From an uncultured Muribaculum sp. (lineage in GTDB: Bacteria; Bacteroidota; Bacteroidia; Bacteroidales; Muribaculaceae), in the NCBI GenBank assembly GCA_910578785.1, contig CAJTSJ010000012.1:6982-70981 (forward strand): a DNA stretch of 64,000 nt, in the 5' to 3' direction. Under the pieces are notes generated by a model. It was given only the letters and a program-made list of their open reading frames with translations, was not told the origin of the DNA and did not search any database. This document shows positions 9,204 through 17,831 of the stretch, in pieces. Numbering within the stretch: the first letter of the stretch is position 1; each line of letters opens with the position of its first letter. The position numbers were made by a program, and so were the translations under genes.

Positions 9204-10070
9204 TCAATAAAGGGCTGATATGACACGTGCTTTTGAGTCAGGACGTTTATAAGGATTCAGGCTCATCCACTCACCGGCCACGCCTATAACGGCCGAGTAA
9301 GTGACCGCGCGAGTCACAATGTTGTTGACTTTTGTGGACAATATGTCGTTTCGGAAGCCAATCCTCAACGCAGTGGCTCCGAAATGGATGTCGGCCGTCA
9401 GCAGATTGTCCATACGGAAATAACTTCCCCACCAGGCGAAGTGTGCAAGGCCGTTATGATTTCCCAGGTATATCTCATAGAAGAGTTCTCCGTAGTCCGG
9501 AGAGAAGAACACTCCGGCCACAGGTATCGCGGTCTGATATTTCAGCGTCACAGGCAGATTCCACACTTTGGTCTGCCACGTGGCGTAACCTGACGCATTC
9601 ACCGTCCAGGCGGCCTCGACGGCCACAGGGTTGTTGCCATTGCGCGGATTGTACATGCATCCGAGGTCAAGACCCGAGCTTCCGCCGGCGGCCACCGTTA
9701 TTCCGTAAGGCAGACGCCACCTGTAGGTCATGCCCCACGACACGTCGCCCACCAGACGCCACATGTCGGCATTGCGCACAGGATTCTCGGTCTTGTTCAT
9801 ATCAATTGACGCTTCAAGGCGCATCACCCACCGTTCGGGATTAAACTTCATGGCCTGCATGCGCTCGTAGGCAAAACCGAAGTCGACGCCCGAATACTTT
9901 ATGGGCGTGAGATAGGTATTCACAAGTTTTGCCCCGCCTATGTTAAACATGTATGCAGAGACCACCGGACGTATAGGGTCCGGACTTGCGTCGTCCTGCG
10001 CCGATGCAGTAACTCCGGCAAGCGCCACTGCGAGCAAAGCCAACAGCCGGTGAAATACAGTGCGTTTCAT
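9204..10070 (-). CDS. DUF3316-like outer-membrane/periplasmic protein
   Basis: The start is placed at ATG 10070, giving 288 residues that begin with a clean signal peptide (MKRTVFHRLLALLAVALAG, cleavage after TASA). An in-frame extension to 10169 exists but would bury the signal and overlap the upstream topoisomerase gene. The mature part has many alternating Tyr/Trp/Gly strands (GMTYRWRLPYGITVAAGG; LFYEIYLGNHNGLAHFAWWG), as in a small beta-barrel, and matches the general pattern of DUF3316. Function is unknown. It lies 13 bases after the parC-like gene and 6 bases before the S41 protease. Confidence 0.75.
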   Translation of the reverse strand: MKRTVFHRLLALLAVALAGVTASAQDDASPDPIRPVVSAYMFNIGGAKLVNTYLTPIKYSGVDFGFAYERMQAMKFNPERWVMRLEASIDMNKTENPVRNADMWRLVGDVSWGMTYRWRLPYGITVAAGGSSGLDLGCMYNPRNGNNPVAVEAAWTVNASGYATWQTKVWNLPVTLKYQTAIPVAGVFFSPDYGELFYEIYLGNHNGLAHFAWWGSYFRMDNLLTADIHFGATALRIGFRNDILSTKVNNIVTRAVTYSAVIGVAGEWMSLNPYKRPDSKARVISALY

Positions 10071-10083
10071 TATAAAAATGTAT

Positions 10084-12732
10084 TTAAAATATACGTTGCT
10101 GACCGTTGATTTCGTCGCGTACTTCGTCGTCCGAGCGGTCAGGTTCGACAGGTCCCTCGACCAGCTCATCGCCGCCGTCGACCGGTTCTATCTCATCGTC
10201 GTCTACATCGGTCTCCAACGGTTCTATCTCCTTTACACCGGCTATTTCAAACGTGGTCAGGCGCTTACCTTTGGCCTTATAGCTTTTCACGGCTATAAAC
10301 TCCGACGCATTGATTATCAGAGGTTCGCGGAACGAGTCACCGCCCCCGAATGTCACCTCAAACCTGCATCCATTGGTATCGCTGAGCAATATAAGGCTCG
10401 ATTTCTCATTGTCGCCCAGGAATCTCGTCCTCTTAGACGCGGGCTCAAACGTAAACCGCTTTATGTACGGATATCCCTGGTCGGCATCGTTAAGCACGGC
10501 AGTCCACACATGGCCCGGACGATACTTCTCTATTCTAAGGATATTGTCCTCGTAATGGTTGCCGGCATCAAACGACGACATATAATATTCGCCGCTTTTC
10601 AGAATCACCAGCACCTGGTCAGTACCGGCAAATTCGCCTAAGAACGTACCGCGCTTGTCGTAATTGAGCCTGAGCACATCCGGGTCAAACCACACCTCGC
10701 GTCCGCCGAGAGTCGACGCGCCGCGCTCCTTGAGCGAAAAACGGTGCACTTCGTTCTTGGTGACGATATTGCCCTGCGACTGCTTGCCCTTGATGGCCAG
10801 CTGGCCGAAATCGACATCAAACTGCAGTGTCTTCAGCCTAAGTTTCGGCTTGAGGGTCACCTTGACCACCTCAGCCTCACCGTTCGGATTGGCAGAGAAC
10901 CACATCACCTTCGAACCGGGGAGTCCCTGCGTAAGGTCGTAGTCCTTGTCGCGCGTCACACCTGTGACGGCAAATCGCTTCATATAGAAAGTGCCGCCCT
11001 TGCCGTTCTGATATATGACGTTATAGATGGTGCGCGAGTCGTTGCGCTTGAACACATTGAGATACAGCACATTCTTGCCGACAAACATCTTCTCCTGGAC
11101 CTTGACCACCTTGTATTTGCCGTCTTTATAAAATATGATTATATCGTCTATGTCCGAACAGTTGCAGACATATTCATCCTTTTTCAACGAGGTACCGATG
11201 AAACCTTCCTCGCGGTTTATATACAGGCGTTCGTTGGCTTCGGCCACCTTGGCGGCCTCGATATTGTCAAACCCGCGGATCACGGTGTGGCGGGGGAACG
11301 CATCGCCGTACTTCTCTTTCAGGCGCACATACCAGTCGACAGTATAGTCGACCAAATGGGCGAGATGATTATTGATTTCGGCTATTTCATCCTTGTACTT
11401 CGCAATCTGACGGTCGGCATCGTCGCTGTTGAAGCGGTGGATACGCTTCATCTTTATCTCTTCAAGACGTAGCAGGTCGTCGCGTGTCACCTCACGAAGG
11501 AACAGATGCTTGAACGGCTCGAGACGGCGGTCTATATGATCGAGCACCGCGTCGACCGACTTGCCCTCTTCATACTCTTTGTCCTTGTAGACGCGCTCCT
11601 CAATGAATATGCGCTCCAACGATGCGAAGTGGAGCGACTCTTCTATTTCACCCTTGCGTATTTCAAGCTCACGACGCAGAATGTCCATTGTCGTATTGAC
11701 GCTATGACGAAGCACATCGCTCACGCCTATAAAACACGGCTTCTTGTCAGATATCACGCAACAGTTGGGCGATATGCTCAATTCACAGTCTGTAAAGGCA
11801 TAAAGCGCATCAATGGCCTTGTCCGACGAGGTTCCTGGAAGCAGATGCACCAGGATTAGAGCCTTGTCAGAGGTCATGTCCTCGACCTTCTTTACCTTGA
11901 TTTTACCTTTTTCAGCGGCCTTCTCGATTGAATCGCGAATAGACAGGGTGGTCTTGCCGAACGGTATCTCGGTGATGGCAAGCGTCTTGTTGTCGACCTT
12001 CTCTATCTTAGCCCTGATTCTGACCGAACCGCCACGCTCGCCGTCGTTATACTTGCTCACGTCGAGAAAACCGCCCGTCACAAAGTCTGGATAAAGCTCA
12101 AACGGTTCTTCGCGCAGATAGGCCACAGCGGCATCTATAATCTCGTTGAAGTTGTGGGGCAGAATTTTCGACGACAAGCCGACAGCGATGCCCTCGACAC
12201 CCTGAACAAGCAGAAGCGGGAATTTTGCAGGCAAAGTCACCGGCTCCGGCTTGCGTCCGTCGTAGCTGACAGTCCAGTCCGTCACTTTAGGATTGTAAAG
12301 TACTTCAAGCGCAAAAGGCGACAAGCGTGCTTCTATGTAACGTCCGGCGGCGGCGGAAGCTCCCGTCAGCACATTGCCCCAGTTACCCTGGGTCTCCACA
12401 AGCAAATCTTTCTGTCCGAGCTGCACAAGCGCTTCGTTGATGGAAGCATCGCCGTGGGGATGATACTGCATGGTATTTCCCACGATGTTGGCCACCTTGT
12501 TGAAGCGCCCGTCGTCAAGCGTCTTCATCGAGTGCAGTATACGGCGCTGCACAGGCTTGAGTCCGTCAGTGATATGAGGCACCGCACGTTCGAGAATCAC
12601 GTATGAGGCGTAATCAAGAAACCAGCTCTGGTACATTCCGCGCAACTGATGGCGCACCATATCGTCCTTGGTGTCCAAAGCGCGAGGCTTTACCTTTTCA
12701 TTGTCGTCAAGAGTATTATTGTCGTCGGTCAT
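10084..12732 (-). CDS. parC: DNA gyrase/topoisomerase IV subunit A
   Basis: Type IIA topoisomerase breakage-reunion subunit that cuts both strands and decatenates or supercoils DNA together with a GyrB/ParE ATPase. In 882 residues it has the winged-helix core with VQRRILHSM and HPHGDASIN, and the active-site Tyr132 in AAAGRYIEARLSP. A tower/coiled-coil segment follows (~330-480). The C-terminal beta-pinwheel blades are divergent, lack the canonical GyrA box, and end in a long acidic tail (~845-875). That favours a ParC-type assignment, but GyrA versus ParC is not settled by sequence alone. The position of GyrA Ser83 is occupied by Ala96 here. Confidence 0.85.
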   Translation of the reverse strand: MTDDNNTLDDNEKVKPRALDTKDDMVRHQLRGMYQSWFLDYASYVILERAVPHITDGLKPVQRRILHSMKTLDDGRFNKVANIVGNTMQYHPHGDASINEALVQLGQKDLLVETQGNWGNVLTGASAAAGRYIEARLSPFALEVLYNPKVTDWTVSYDGRKPEPVTLPAKFPLLLVQGVEGIAVGLSSKILPHNFNEIIDAAVAYLREEPFELYPDFVTGGFLDVSKYNDGERGGSVRIRAKIEKVDNKTLAITEIPFGKTTLSIRDSIEKAAEKGKIKVKKVEDMTSDKALILVHLLPGTSSDKAIDALYAFTDCELSISPNCCVISDKKPCFIGVSDVLRHSVNTTMDILRRELEIRKGEIEESLHFASLERIFIEERVYKDKEYEEGKSVDAVLDHIDRRLEPFKHLFLREVTRDDLLRLEEIKMKRIHRFNSDDADRQIAKYKDEIAEINNHLAHLVDYTVDWYVRLKEKYGDAFPRHTVIRGFDNIEAAKVAEANERLYINREEGFIGTSLKKDEYVCNCSDIDDIIIFYKDGKYKVVKVQEKMFVGKNVLYLNVFKRNDSRTIYNVIYQNGKGGTFYMKRFAVTGVTRDKDYDLTQGLPGSKVMWFSANPNGEAEVVKVTLKPKLRLKTLQFDVDFGQLAIKGKQSQGNIVTKNEVHRFSLKERGASTLGGREVWFDPDVLRLNYDKRGTFLGEFAGTDQVLVILKSGEYYMSSFDAGNHYEDNILRIEKYRPGHVWTAVLNDADQGYPYIKRFTFEPASKRTRFLGDNEKSSLILLSDTNGCRFEVTFGGGDSFREPLIINASEFIAVKSYKAKGKRLTTFEIAGVKEIEPLETDVDDDEIEPVDGGDELVEGPVEPDRSDDEVRDEINGQQRIF

Positions 12733-12796
12733 CTGCTAATGTGAAAATTCATGGGTGATGAGAGGCGGGTAACGCAACTGCACACCACGCCACCTA

Positions 12797-12804
12797 CAAA
12801 GATA
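12797..12804 (-). promoter_or_regulatory. Bacteroidetes -7 box upstream of the parC-like gene
   Basis: Minus-strand TATCTTTG lies 65 bases before the start codon. No TTTG is present at the 20-bp spacing, so the -33 part is unsupported. Confidence 0.55.
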
Positions 12805-12860
12805 ACGATTTTTTTTCATTCGTTAACCCGGACAATCGTTTTTACCGCAATTTTCACGTC

Positions 12861-12900
12861 AAAAAGAGAGCGGGCACCGGACTATCCGGCACCCGCCCTC
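12861..12900 (-). terminator. Terminator after the FGE-fold lipoprotein gene
   Basis: Arms 12886-12900 and 12866-12880 form a 15-bp GC-rich stem around a 5-base loop. On the minus strand the three imperfect positions become G-U pairs, and the stem is followed by TTTTTG. On the plus strand the same positions would be A-C mismatches, so the direction is clear. Confidence 0.85.
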
Positions 12901-12927
12901 GCTTTAATTCAGTTTAACAATAAGAGT

Positions 12928-14091
12928 TTAGAACACCACGCGGAAACCGTAGTTTTCAAGTCTGGTAGTCGGACGTGAATACCAGCGGACAGCTGAACGG
13001 AGTTCTCGGCCTGAATTTACCCAACCGCCGCCGCGTACTATGCGCTGACGGCCGCTTTCAGGACCTACGGGGTCAACCAACGATCCTTCAGGATAGTTGT
13101 CATACCAGTCGGCTACCCATTCATATACGTTTCCGTGCATGTCGTAAAGGCCGTATGCGTTAGGTTCAAATGAGCCCACCTTGTAGGTCGAAGCCTGATA
13201 GCCCTGGATGTCCGGATCAACCTTGCGTCCGCCTTCGGCCAGGTCATAATAGTCGTAGATATAGAACTGGGCCATACCCTTAACCATCTTCGTTCCGTCG
13301 CCGATACCGAAAGGCAGATTGCCTTCCTGACCGCCACGGCAGGCATATTCCCACTGAGCTTCGGTCGGGAGCGCGCCGCCTACCCATTTGGCGTATGCGT
13401 CAGCTCCGTACCATGAAACGTAAATTACGGGGTGTTCCTCAAATCCTTCCACCGGTGCCCACTTGCCGCCGGCCCAGATGACTCCGAAATTATACTGGGC
13501 GTTGTCGCGCTTGTCAGAAGCGTAGAGATATGACTCGGTGCCGTCTTCGCCGACAGGACCTTCTCCGTCTTCGCCGACATTGACAGCGTTGAGGAATTCA
13601 GCAAATTGAGCATTGGTGACTTCATAAGCACTCATATAGAAATCTTTCGTAAGAGTGACTTCGTGAAGTTTCTCATCCTTATAGTAGCTCGGTTCGGTAG
13701 GTTCTGATCCAAGCATGCGGGTGCCTGCGGGAATCTTTACGGTAGTAAGGCCGAACTTCTGTCCGGGGGCTAAAAACTCAGCCGAAACAGTCACTGGAGC
13801 ATCAGGCATAACAAAAGTGGCCTGAAGGGCTGAAGCGTCCGACACTTCAACATCCTTGTCATTTGAAGTGACTTTCCAGCCACCGAACTCCCACTTTTCC
13901 TCAACTGTAGCGGTCAGCGTAACCACATCGCCCGATTTAGCTTCCATCGGAGAAACCGTCACGGTACCACCTTTTTCAACTTCAGCCACTTCGATTCCAT
14001 GTGCCACGGGATCATTATCATCGTCACACGACTGAAAGCACACTGATGACAGCAACAAGGCAAAAGCACTTGCCAAATAGTAATTTCTCAT
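12928..14091 (-). CDS. FGE/SUMF1-fold lipoprotein lacking the catalytic cysteines
   Basis: A 387-residue lipoprotein (lipobox Cys22, FQSC). Residues ~35-110 look like an InlB-type beta repeat (WEFGGWKV then QATFVMPDAPVTVSAEF). Residues ~115-387 form a formylglycine-generating-enzyme/sulfatase-modifying-factor domain: YEVTNAQFAEFLNAV, PVIYVSWYGADAYAKWVG, LPTEAQWEYACRGG, YDMHGNVYEWVADWY, RGGGWVNSGRELRSAVRW, YGFRVVF. Genuine FGE binds copper with two Cys in this last region; here they align to Asn359 and Leu364. The protein is therefore unlikely to oxidise sulfatase Cys and more likely binds something or plays a structural role. It has its own -7 box and terminator, so it is probably a single-gene unit. 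Confidence 0.88.
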   Translation of the reverse strand: MRNYYLASAFALLLSSVCFQSCDDDNDPVAHGIEVAEVEKGGTVTVSPMEAKSGDVVTLTATVEEKWEFGGWKVTSNDKDVEVSDASALQATFVMPDAPVTVSAEFLAPGQKFGLTTVKIPAGTRMLGSEPTEPSYYKDEKLHEVTLTKDFYMSAYEVTNAQFAEFLNAVNVGEDGEGPVGEDGTESYLYASDKRDNAQYNFGVIWAGGKWAPVEGFEEHPVIYVSWYGADAYAKWVGGALPTEAQWEYACRGGQEGNLPFGIGDGTKMVKGMAQFYIYDYYDLAEGGRKVDPDIQGYQASTYKVGSFEPNAYGLYDMHGNVYEWVADWYDNYPEGSLVDPVGPESGRQRIVRGGGWVNSGRELRSAVRWYSRPTTRLENYGFRVVF

Positions 14092-14138
14092 AATGCAAAA
14101 AATGTTTTATATTAAAAAAGTCTCTTAACATGTGACGG

Positions 14139-14146
14139 CAAAGATA
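14139..14146 (-). promoter_or_regulatory. Bacteroidetes -7 box upstream of the FGE-fold gene
   Basis: Minus-strand TATCTTTG sits 48 bases before ATG 14091. No good -33 element at 20 bp. It shares the 259-base divergent gap 14092-14350 with the phosphatase promoter; the middle of that gap is AT-rich and otherwise featureless to me. Confidence 0.55.
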
Positions 14147-14318
14147 GACAAATAAATTAAATAAATATGCACAATAAATTCATTTTAACCGAATGTCCCG
14201 AAAATAAGTCCGCCATTTGCATTTTTTAGTCAAAATATAGCCAAACAAACATAAAAAAGTACACGGCGTGACACCGCACACACTGACGGGAGATATCGCA
14301 ATGTCAATAAATATTTAG

Positions 14319-14326
14319 TATCTTTG
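14319..14326 (+). promoter_or_regulatory. Bacteroidetes -7 box upstream of the tyrosine phosphatase gene
   Basis: TATCTTTG, 24 bases before ATG 14351. The -33 position shows no TTTG. The predicted leader is about 20 bases. Confidence 0.55.
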
Positions 14327-14350
14327 CAATAACGACAAACATGCTTATTC

Positions 14351-14893
14351 ATGATTATGGCACAGTACGAATCACTAAAAATCATATCGGAATTAAAAAA
14401 TAAAGATAAAATACGGGCACTCTTCATATGTCTGGGCAATATCTGCCGTTCGCCGGCGGCAGACGGGATTATGCACAGCATTGTTGAAAGCCATGGCGAT
14501 AATGAACGATGGTTCATCGATTCGGCAGGCACTTATGGCGGACATGCAGGCGACCTGCCGGACAAAAGAATGCGCGTACATGCCGTCAGGAGGGGATACA
14601 ATCTGACACACCGCTCAAGACAGATTAGAGAATCGGACTTCGACGATTTCGACATAATAATAGCCATGGACAGCGCCAACGAACGGTCGCTGAAGCGGAT
14701 GGCACCGACCGTAGAGGCTGAAGCCAAAGTCGTTCCGATGAGCGTATTTTTCAGAATGGCGACAAGATACGACCACGTACCTGACCCCTATTACGAAGGA
14801 GCCGAAGGATTTGAGCTGGTGCTCGACCTGCTCGAAGACGCATGTGAAAATCTTTATGACCAACTTACGCCAAAACATGGAAGAAAACAATAG
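14351..14893 (+). CDS. Low-molecular-weight protein tyrosine phosphatase
   Basis: A cytoplasmic phosphatase of the LMW-PTP family, 180 residues from ATG 14351 (an ATG at 14357 is equally possible). The P-loop CLGNICRSP starts at Cys27 with Arg33 completing CX5R, and the general acid Asp145 lies in the motif DPYY. The first ~20 residues are an extra Lys/Glu-rich lead-in compared with the ~150-residue core. Such enzymes often counter bacterial tyrosine kinases that control polysaccharide export, but no kinase is nearby. Its last 17 bases overlap the start of the MATE gene, implying coupled expression. Confidence 0.95.
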   Translation: MIMAQYESLKIISELKNKDKIRALFICLGNICRSPAADGIMHSIVESHGDNERWFIDSAGTYGGHAGDLPDKRMRVHAVRRGYNLTHRSRQIRESDFDDFDIIIAMDSANERSLKRMAPTVEAEAKVVPMSVFFRMATRYDHVPDPYYEGAEGFELVLDLLEDACENLYDQLTPKHGRKQ

Positions 14894-16277
14894 CATCAAA
14901 GCCAATACCGATGTCAACGAGCTTGCCACCAGGCCTATAGGCAGGCTTCTGTGGGAATACAGCATACCTGCCGTAGTAGGCATGGTAGTGATGTCGCTCT
15001 ACAATGTTATCGACCGCATATTCATCGGACGGGGCGTCGGGCCCGAGGCCATCGCCGGACTCGCAATAACATTTCCCGTGATGAACGTGAGCGCGGCCAT
15101 CGGAGTGCTTATAGGCGCTGGCGCATCGTCAAGAGTATCGATACTTCTTGGACAGCAAAATCTTGAAGGCGCCCAGCGCGTACTCGGCAATTCGGTGGTG
15201 CTGATTATCGTAAACGCACTTATCTACATCAGCCTGTTCGCAATATTTCTCGACGACATACTCCGGGCGTTCGGAGCATCGGACGTCACACTGCCCTATG
15301 CCCGCGACTTCATGCTTTACCTGCTTCCGGGCATGATGGTGATGAACGTGATGTACAGCCTGAACAACGTAATGCGCGCATCGGGATATCCTAAACCGGC
15401 CATGATAACCATGTTCATCGGAGCAGGATGCAATGTGGTTCTTGCCCCGATATTCATATTCGTGCTCAAACTCGGCATAAAAGGCGCCGCCATAGCCACC
15501 GACATATCCATGACAGTCGGCATGGTCTTTGTGTTGGCCCACTTCTTCCGCAAGGATTCGGTGCTTCACTTCAAACGAGGCATCTACCGACTGAGCTGGC
15601 CCATAATTGTGTCAATCATCGGTATCGGAGCGGCTCCGAGCATTGTCAATTTCTGCTCATCGGCCATCAACACCATAATCAACCGCTCACTCTATGCTTA
15701 CGGAGGCGACATAGCAGTCGGAGCAGTGGGCATATTTTCAACCTACACGTCGCTTCTGTGCATGGTAGTCGTAGGTATCTGCCAGGGCATACAGCCAATA
15801 TTGGGATACAATTACGGAGCCGGACGCCTCGACCGAATGAAACGCGCGTTCTGGCTATCGGCCATAGCCGGAACGCTCGTGACATCCATCGGAGCCATAG
15901 TCAGCGTATTCTGGCCTGAGGTAATAGCGAGGGCGTTCACCGTCGACCAACAGCTCATCGACGCCACGTGCAAAGGACTTTCGCTGGCCACTCTTTCATT
16001 CTGGCTGGTCGGGTTCCCGATCATCGCCACCACTCTGTTCCAGTCAATCGGAATGGCCGGAAAGTCGATATTCCTGAGCCTAATCCGTCAGGTGATATTC
16101 CTGATTCCGCTGTTGCTGATTCTGCCGAAGCATTTCGGCCTCGAAGGTGTCTGGGCCGCTTTCCCAACATCCGATGCGATGTGCATCATAACCACCATCA
16201 TAATGGTCATGTGGCAGTTCAGGATATTAAACAAACAGAACGGACGCATATGCCGGCCGGCAGAATTAAGGGCATAA
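14877..16277 (+). CDS. MATE family multidrug/Na+ antiporter
   Basis: A 466-residue, twelve-helix MATE family transporter that should export cationic or metabolite-like compounds using Na+ or H+. The start is set at ATG 14877 (MEENNSIKAN), since an upstream in-frame extension would read through the phosphatase and add hydrophilic residues with no homology. The family pattern begins GRLLWEYSIPAVVGMVVMSL then YNVIDRIFIGRGVG, and the second half repeats it (IGAAPSIVNFCSSAINTIIN and GICQGIQPILGYNYGAG). It overlaps the phosphatase gene by 17 bases and ends in a bidirectional terminator. Substrate cannot be inferred. Confidence 0.94.
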   Translation: MEENNSIKANTDVNELATRPIGRLLWEYSIPAVVGMVVMSLYNVIDRIFIGRGVGPEAIAGLAITFPVMNVSAAIGVLIGAGASSRVSILLGQQNLEGAQRVLGNSVVLIIVNALIYISLFAIFLDDILRAFGASDVTLPYARDFMLYLLPGMMVMNVMYSLNNVMRASGYPKPAMITMFIGAGCNVVLAPIFIFVLKLGIKGAAIATDISMTVGMVFVLAHFFRKDSVLHFKRGIYRLSWPIIVSIIGIGAAPSIVNFCSSAINTIINRSLYAYGGDIAVGAVGIFSTYTSLLCMVVVGICQGIQPILGYNYGAGRLDRMKRAFWLSAIAGTLVTSIGAIVSVFWPEVIARAFTVDQQLIDATCKGLSLATLSFWLVGFPIIATTLFQSIGMAGKSIFLSLIRQVIFLIPLLLILPKHFGLEGVWAAFPTSDAMCIITTIIMVMWQFRILNKQNGRICRPAELRA

Positions 16278-16321
16278 AAAAAGACATGGGAATCAAGATG
16301 TCAGATTCCCATGTCTTTTTT
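16276..16321. terminator. Bidirectional terminator between MATE and nfnB genes
   Basis: A 12-bp perfect stem (GACATGGGAATC at 16283-16294, complement at 16304-16315) is flanked by A7 on one side and T6 on the other, so it can terminate from both directions between the two convergent genes. Confidence 0.9.
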
Positions 16322-16334
16322 ATTATCGTGATTC

Positions 16335-17801
16335 TTAACCCCGCAGAGCGGCATCCATAGACGCGGCCGCATGACGTCCGTCGCCCATCGCAAGAATGAC
16401 AGTGGCACCGCCACGCACTATATCGCCGCCGGCATATATGTCGGGCAATGACGAACGCATTGTCGACTCGTCAACCACTATAGTTCCTCTTCTCGACACC
16501 TCAAGATCGCTGATAGAATTAGGTATCAACGGATTGGGCGACACACCGACACTGACAATCACCAAATCGACAGGTATGTCCTCGACAGCGCCTTCGACCG
16601 GAACCGGCGACCGGCGTCCCGAAGCGTCAGGTTCGCCAAGTTCCATGCGCTGAACACGCATGGTCTTCACTTGGCCTTTATCGTCGGATATATACTCAAG
16701 CGGATTGTGCAGAGTCATAAACTCAACACCCTCCTCCTTGGCATGCTTCACCTCCTCGACACGTGCGGGCATCTCGGCTTCGCCACGCCGGTAGACCACC
16801 ATAGCGCGCTCGGCGCCCATACGGCGGGCCGTGCGTACGGCATCCATGGCTGTGTTGCCACCACCTATCACCGCCACATTGCGGCCCCGCAGCACCGGAG
16901 TGTCGTAGCCTTCGCGTCCGGCACACATAAGGTTGATTCGTGTCAGATACTCGTTGCACGACATCACCCCGATATAATTCTCACCGGGTATTCCCATGAA
17001 CCGTGGCAGTCCCGCTCCTGAACCGACAAAGATTCCCTTGAAGCCCATGTCGTGAAGGTCGTCGTAGCTGTAGGTCTTGCCGACTATGCAGTCTTTGACA
17101 AACTTCACGCCGAGCGATGCAAGAGAGTCTATCTCGACATCGACCACAGCGTTAGGCAGACGGAATTCAGGAATACCGTACTTGAGCACCCCGCCTATCT
17201 CGTGCAGAGCCTCAAACACCGTCACGTCATAACCGCGCTTGATCATGTCGCCGGCAAACGACAGTCCTGCCGGACCAGAACCAACGACAGCAATCTTGAT
17301 GCCGTTCGGCTCTTCGACCTCAGGATGGGCATGCAGGCCGCTCAGACGTTCGAAGTCGGCGGCGAAGCGCTCCAGATAGCCGATAGCTACAGGTTCCTTC
17401 TTCATCTTCAGATATATGCATCTCGACTCACACTGTTTTTCCTGCGGACATACGCGGCCGCACACAGCCGGGAGAGCACTGGTCTCCTTAAGCACCAGGG
17501 CGGCCTTGTGAAATTCGCCCCGCTGTATATTTTTTATGAATCCGGGTATGTTTATATTGACCGGACATCCGGTCACGCACTGCGGGTCCGGACAGTCCAT
17601 ACATCTGGTGGCTTCAAGCACCGCTGCCTCGGCCGAAAGTCCCTGGTTTACCTCCTCGTTGCAAGTCACACGGTATGCCGGACTCAATTCCGGCATCTTG
17701 ACGCGCTGAATGGCGGCACGTTCTTTTGCCGAAGTCGATTTTCTCAACTCTTCACGCCACTGCGCATCGCGTGGAGCCGATGTCGTATTATTTTTTCCCA
17801 T
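16335..17801 (-). CDS. nfnB: NADPH-dependent glutamate synthase small-chain-like / NfnB large subunit
   Basis: A 488-residue FAD/NAD(P) flavoprotein of the GltD family. The N-terminal ~150 residues bind two Fe-S clusters through CMDCPDPQCVTGC and CGRVCPQEKQCESRC. The FAD site is VVGSGPAGLSFA and the NADP site is VAVIGGGNTAMDAVRTARRMG, and the protein closes with the family tail YAGGDIVRGGATVILAMGDG. No glutamate synthase large subunit is adjacent; instead the upstream partner is an NfnA/FNR-like subunit 30 bases away. That pairing is typical of NfnAB (NADH-dependent ferredoxin:NADP+ oxidoreductase) or the related sulfide dehydrogenase SudAB, so bifurcating transhydrogenation is the best reading. 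Confidence 0.88.
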   Translation of the reverse strand: MGKNNTTSAPRDAQWREELRKSTSAKERAAIQRVKMPELSPAYRVTCNEEVNQGLSAEAAVLEATRCMDCPDPQCVTGCPVNINIPGFIKNIQRGEFHKAALVLKETSALPAVCGRVCPQEKQCESRCIYLKMKKEPVAIGYLERFAADFERLSGLHAHPEVEEPNGIKIAVVGSGPAGLSFAGDMIKRGYDVTVFEALHEIGGVLKYGIPEFRLPNAVVDVEIDSLASLGVKFVKDCIVGKTYSYDDLHDMGFKGIFVGSGAGLPRFMGIPGENYIGVMSCNEYLTRINLMCAGREGYDTPVLRGRNVAVIGGGNTAMDAVRTARRMGAERAMVVYRRGEAEMPARVEEVKHAKEEGVEFMTLHNPLEYISDDKGQVKTMRVQRMELGEPDASGRRSPVPVEGAVEDIPVDLVIVSVGVSPNPLIPNSISDLEVSRRGTIVVDESTMRSSLPDIYAGGDIVRGGATVILAMGDGRHAAASMDAALRG

Positions 17802-17831
17802 ATTGTCAGAATGGAGTGTTTACACAATGGT

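Noticed and set aside
10071..10169. Longer DUF3316 N-terminus
   Set aside because: It overlaps the end of the topoisomerase gene and hides a clear signal peptide starting at ATG 10070.
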